A DNA stretch of 64,000 nucleotides from Janibacter limosus. Its GTDB lineage: Bacteria; Actinomycetota; Actinomycetes; Actinomycetales; Dermatophilaceae. Both the position numbers and the translations under genes were made by a program. This document shows, piece after piece, positions 63,264 to 64,000 of this stretch (positions are counted from its first letter, which is position 1; every line of letters begins with the position of its first letter). The stretch covers positions 2,108,001 to 2,172,000 of the forward strand of contig NZ_CP036164.1 in assembly GCF_004295485.1 (NCBI RefSeq), read 5' to 3'. The notes below the pieces were generated by a model. That model was given only the letters and a program-made list of their open reading frames with translations. It was not told the origin of the DNA and searched no databases.

Positions 63264-64000
63264 TCACCGGGCGGGCTTGGTGCCCGTGACGCCCACGTTG
63301 TAGAAGAACTTCTGCGGCACGACGCGGCCGAGGACGGCGTCGACCCTCATCAGTCGCTTCCACGTCGTGTAGGCGAAGGTCGCCCAGCCGAAGCCCAGCG
63401 CGTCCTCCGCGACCGCGTACTCGACCGTGCGGATCGGCCAGCCGGCGACGGCCGAGAGCAGCTCCTCGGTCGCCGTGCCGACATCGGCAGCGCCCGCCCG
63501 AGCGGCGGTCGCGGCGAGCTCGCCCGGGTCGAAGGTGTGCAGGTCGACGACGGCCTCGAGGGCCGCGGCCCGTGACGACTCGTCGAGCTCGGCCTGCGCG
63601 CGGGCCCACTTCTGGCGGAAGGGAGGCAGCTTGCTGACCCGGGTGGCCGTCTCCCACGTGGCGCGGGAGATGTGGCGGGCGTACCAGTGCCCGATCGTCG
63701 TCGGCTCACCGGCGATGACGAAGCGACCACCGGGCTTGAGCACCCGCACGACCTCTCGCAGGGCGCCCTCGACGTCGGGGATGTGGTGGATCACCGCGTG
63801 ACCGACGACGAGGTCGAAGGTGTCGTCCTCGTAGGGCAGCGCCTCGGCGTCAGCGACCCGGCCCTCGATCTCGAAGCCGAGCCGGCGGGCGTTCTCCTTC
63901 GCCGCCTCGACCATGCCCGGGGACAGGTCGCTGACGTGGACCTCGTCGACGAGGCCGGCCAGCTTGAGGTTGAGCGAGAAGAACCCGGTCCCCGCGCCGA
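63264..64000 (-). CDS. class I SAM-dependent methyltransferase, partial
   Basis: The 5' end lies beyond the window. The visible 245 residues start in motif I (GAGTGFFSLNLKLAG), continue with DLSPGMVEAAKENARRLG, DAEALPYEDDTFDLVVGHAVIHHI (motif IV) and VVRVLKPGGRFVIAGEP, the UbiE/ArsM-like pattern. A C-terminal extension of about 100 residues is probably substrate-specific. It is in one run with the acyltransferase. Confidence 0.85.
   Translation of the reverse strand, partial: GAGTGFFSLNLKLAGLVDEVHVSDLSPGMVEAAKENARRLGFEIEGRVADAEALPYEDDTFDLVVGHAVIHHIPDVEGALREVVRVLKPGGRFVIAGEPTTIGHWYARHISRATWETATRVSKLPPFRQKWARAQAELDESSRAAALEAVVDLHTFDPGELAATAARAGAADVGTATEELLSAVAGWPIRTVEYAVAEDALGFGWATFAYTTWKRLMRVDAVLGRVVPQKFFYNVGVTGTKPAR

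Overview
The window is a high-GC (roughly 70%) bacterial chromosome segment with actinobacterial features: GTG and TTG starts, GTGA/ATGA start-stop overlaps, an ilvB-ilvN-ilvC operon with an attenuator, and a MetE-like gene close to mnmA and iscS in a region that also holds ligA. Gene content and style resemble Micrococcales, most like Intrasporangiaceae (Janibacter/Knoellia type). That placement is inference; there is no rRNA or other phylogenetic marker here. I see no tRNA, rRNA or CRISPR array.

Layout. 0-4 kb: proline catabolism (a partial PucR-type regulator divergent from a bifunctional putA). 4-19.7 kb: branched-chain amino acid biosynthesis on the minus strand (cimA, ilvE, leuB, ilvD, ilvC, ilvN, ilvB), interrupted by a plus-strand full-length ABC exporter. 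Two of these genes carry leader-peptide attenuators: a 13-aa peptide ending Leu-Ile-Ile before cimA, and a Leu/Val-rich peptide before ilvB. 19.7-47 kb: mostly ordinary core genes (phosphatase, beta-propeller proteins, gatCAB, HIT protein, tpx, an rRNA-type methyltransferase with a DEAD-box helicase, ligA, acyl-CoA ligase, MetE-like protein, a MazEF-type pair, mnmA-iscS, and a TetR/MFS module).

47-59.2 kb is accessory. It starts with a low-GC stretch and a frameshifted flavin-oxidoreductase remnant. A reactive-sulfur module follows: a CstR-like repressor, a DUF302 protein, a persulfide dioxygenase-rhodanese, a small Cys-rich protein, a TauE exporter, a rhodanese and a rhodanese fragment, with a dyad operator in the divergent promoter. 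Then comes a GntR/HutC-controlled DsbA-CcdA-membrane protein thiol module. Last is a three-gene putative mobile element: an intact tyrosine recombinase, a Cro/CI-type HTH protein, and an 863-aa protein with nine zinc ribbons joined to a recombinase-like domain that has lost its catalytic residues. I consider this trio the best candidate for a poorly described system. 59.2-64 kb returns to core genes: a secreted peptidase-like protein, etfBA, a NIF3-C-terminal-like protein, an acyltransferase and a partial methyltransferase.

Small palindromic elements are a second theme. One family of about 49 bp (arms GGTGGAGGTATAC) occurs seven times at two convergent junctions and in the 3' end of mnmA. A second family (core GGGTACGACGTGCAC) brackets a DUF559-type gene. 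Other convergent junctions carry long palindromes of unrelated sequence. The word CCCCCTTCG/CGAAGGGGG is strongly over-represented except in the 47-59 kb accessory region.
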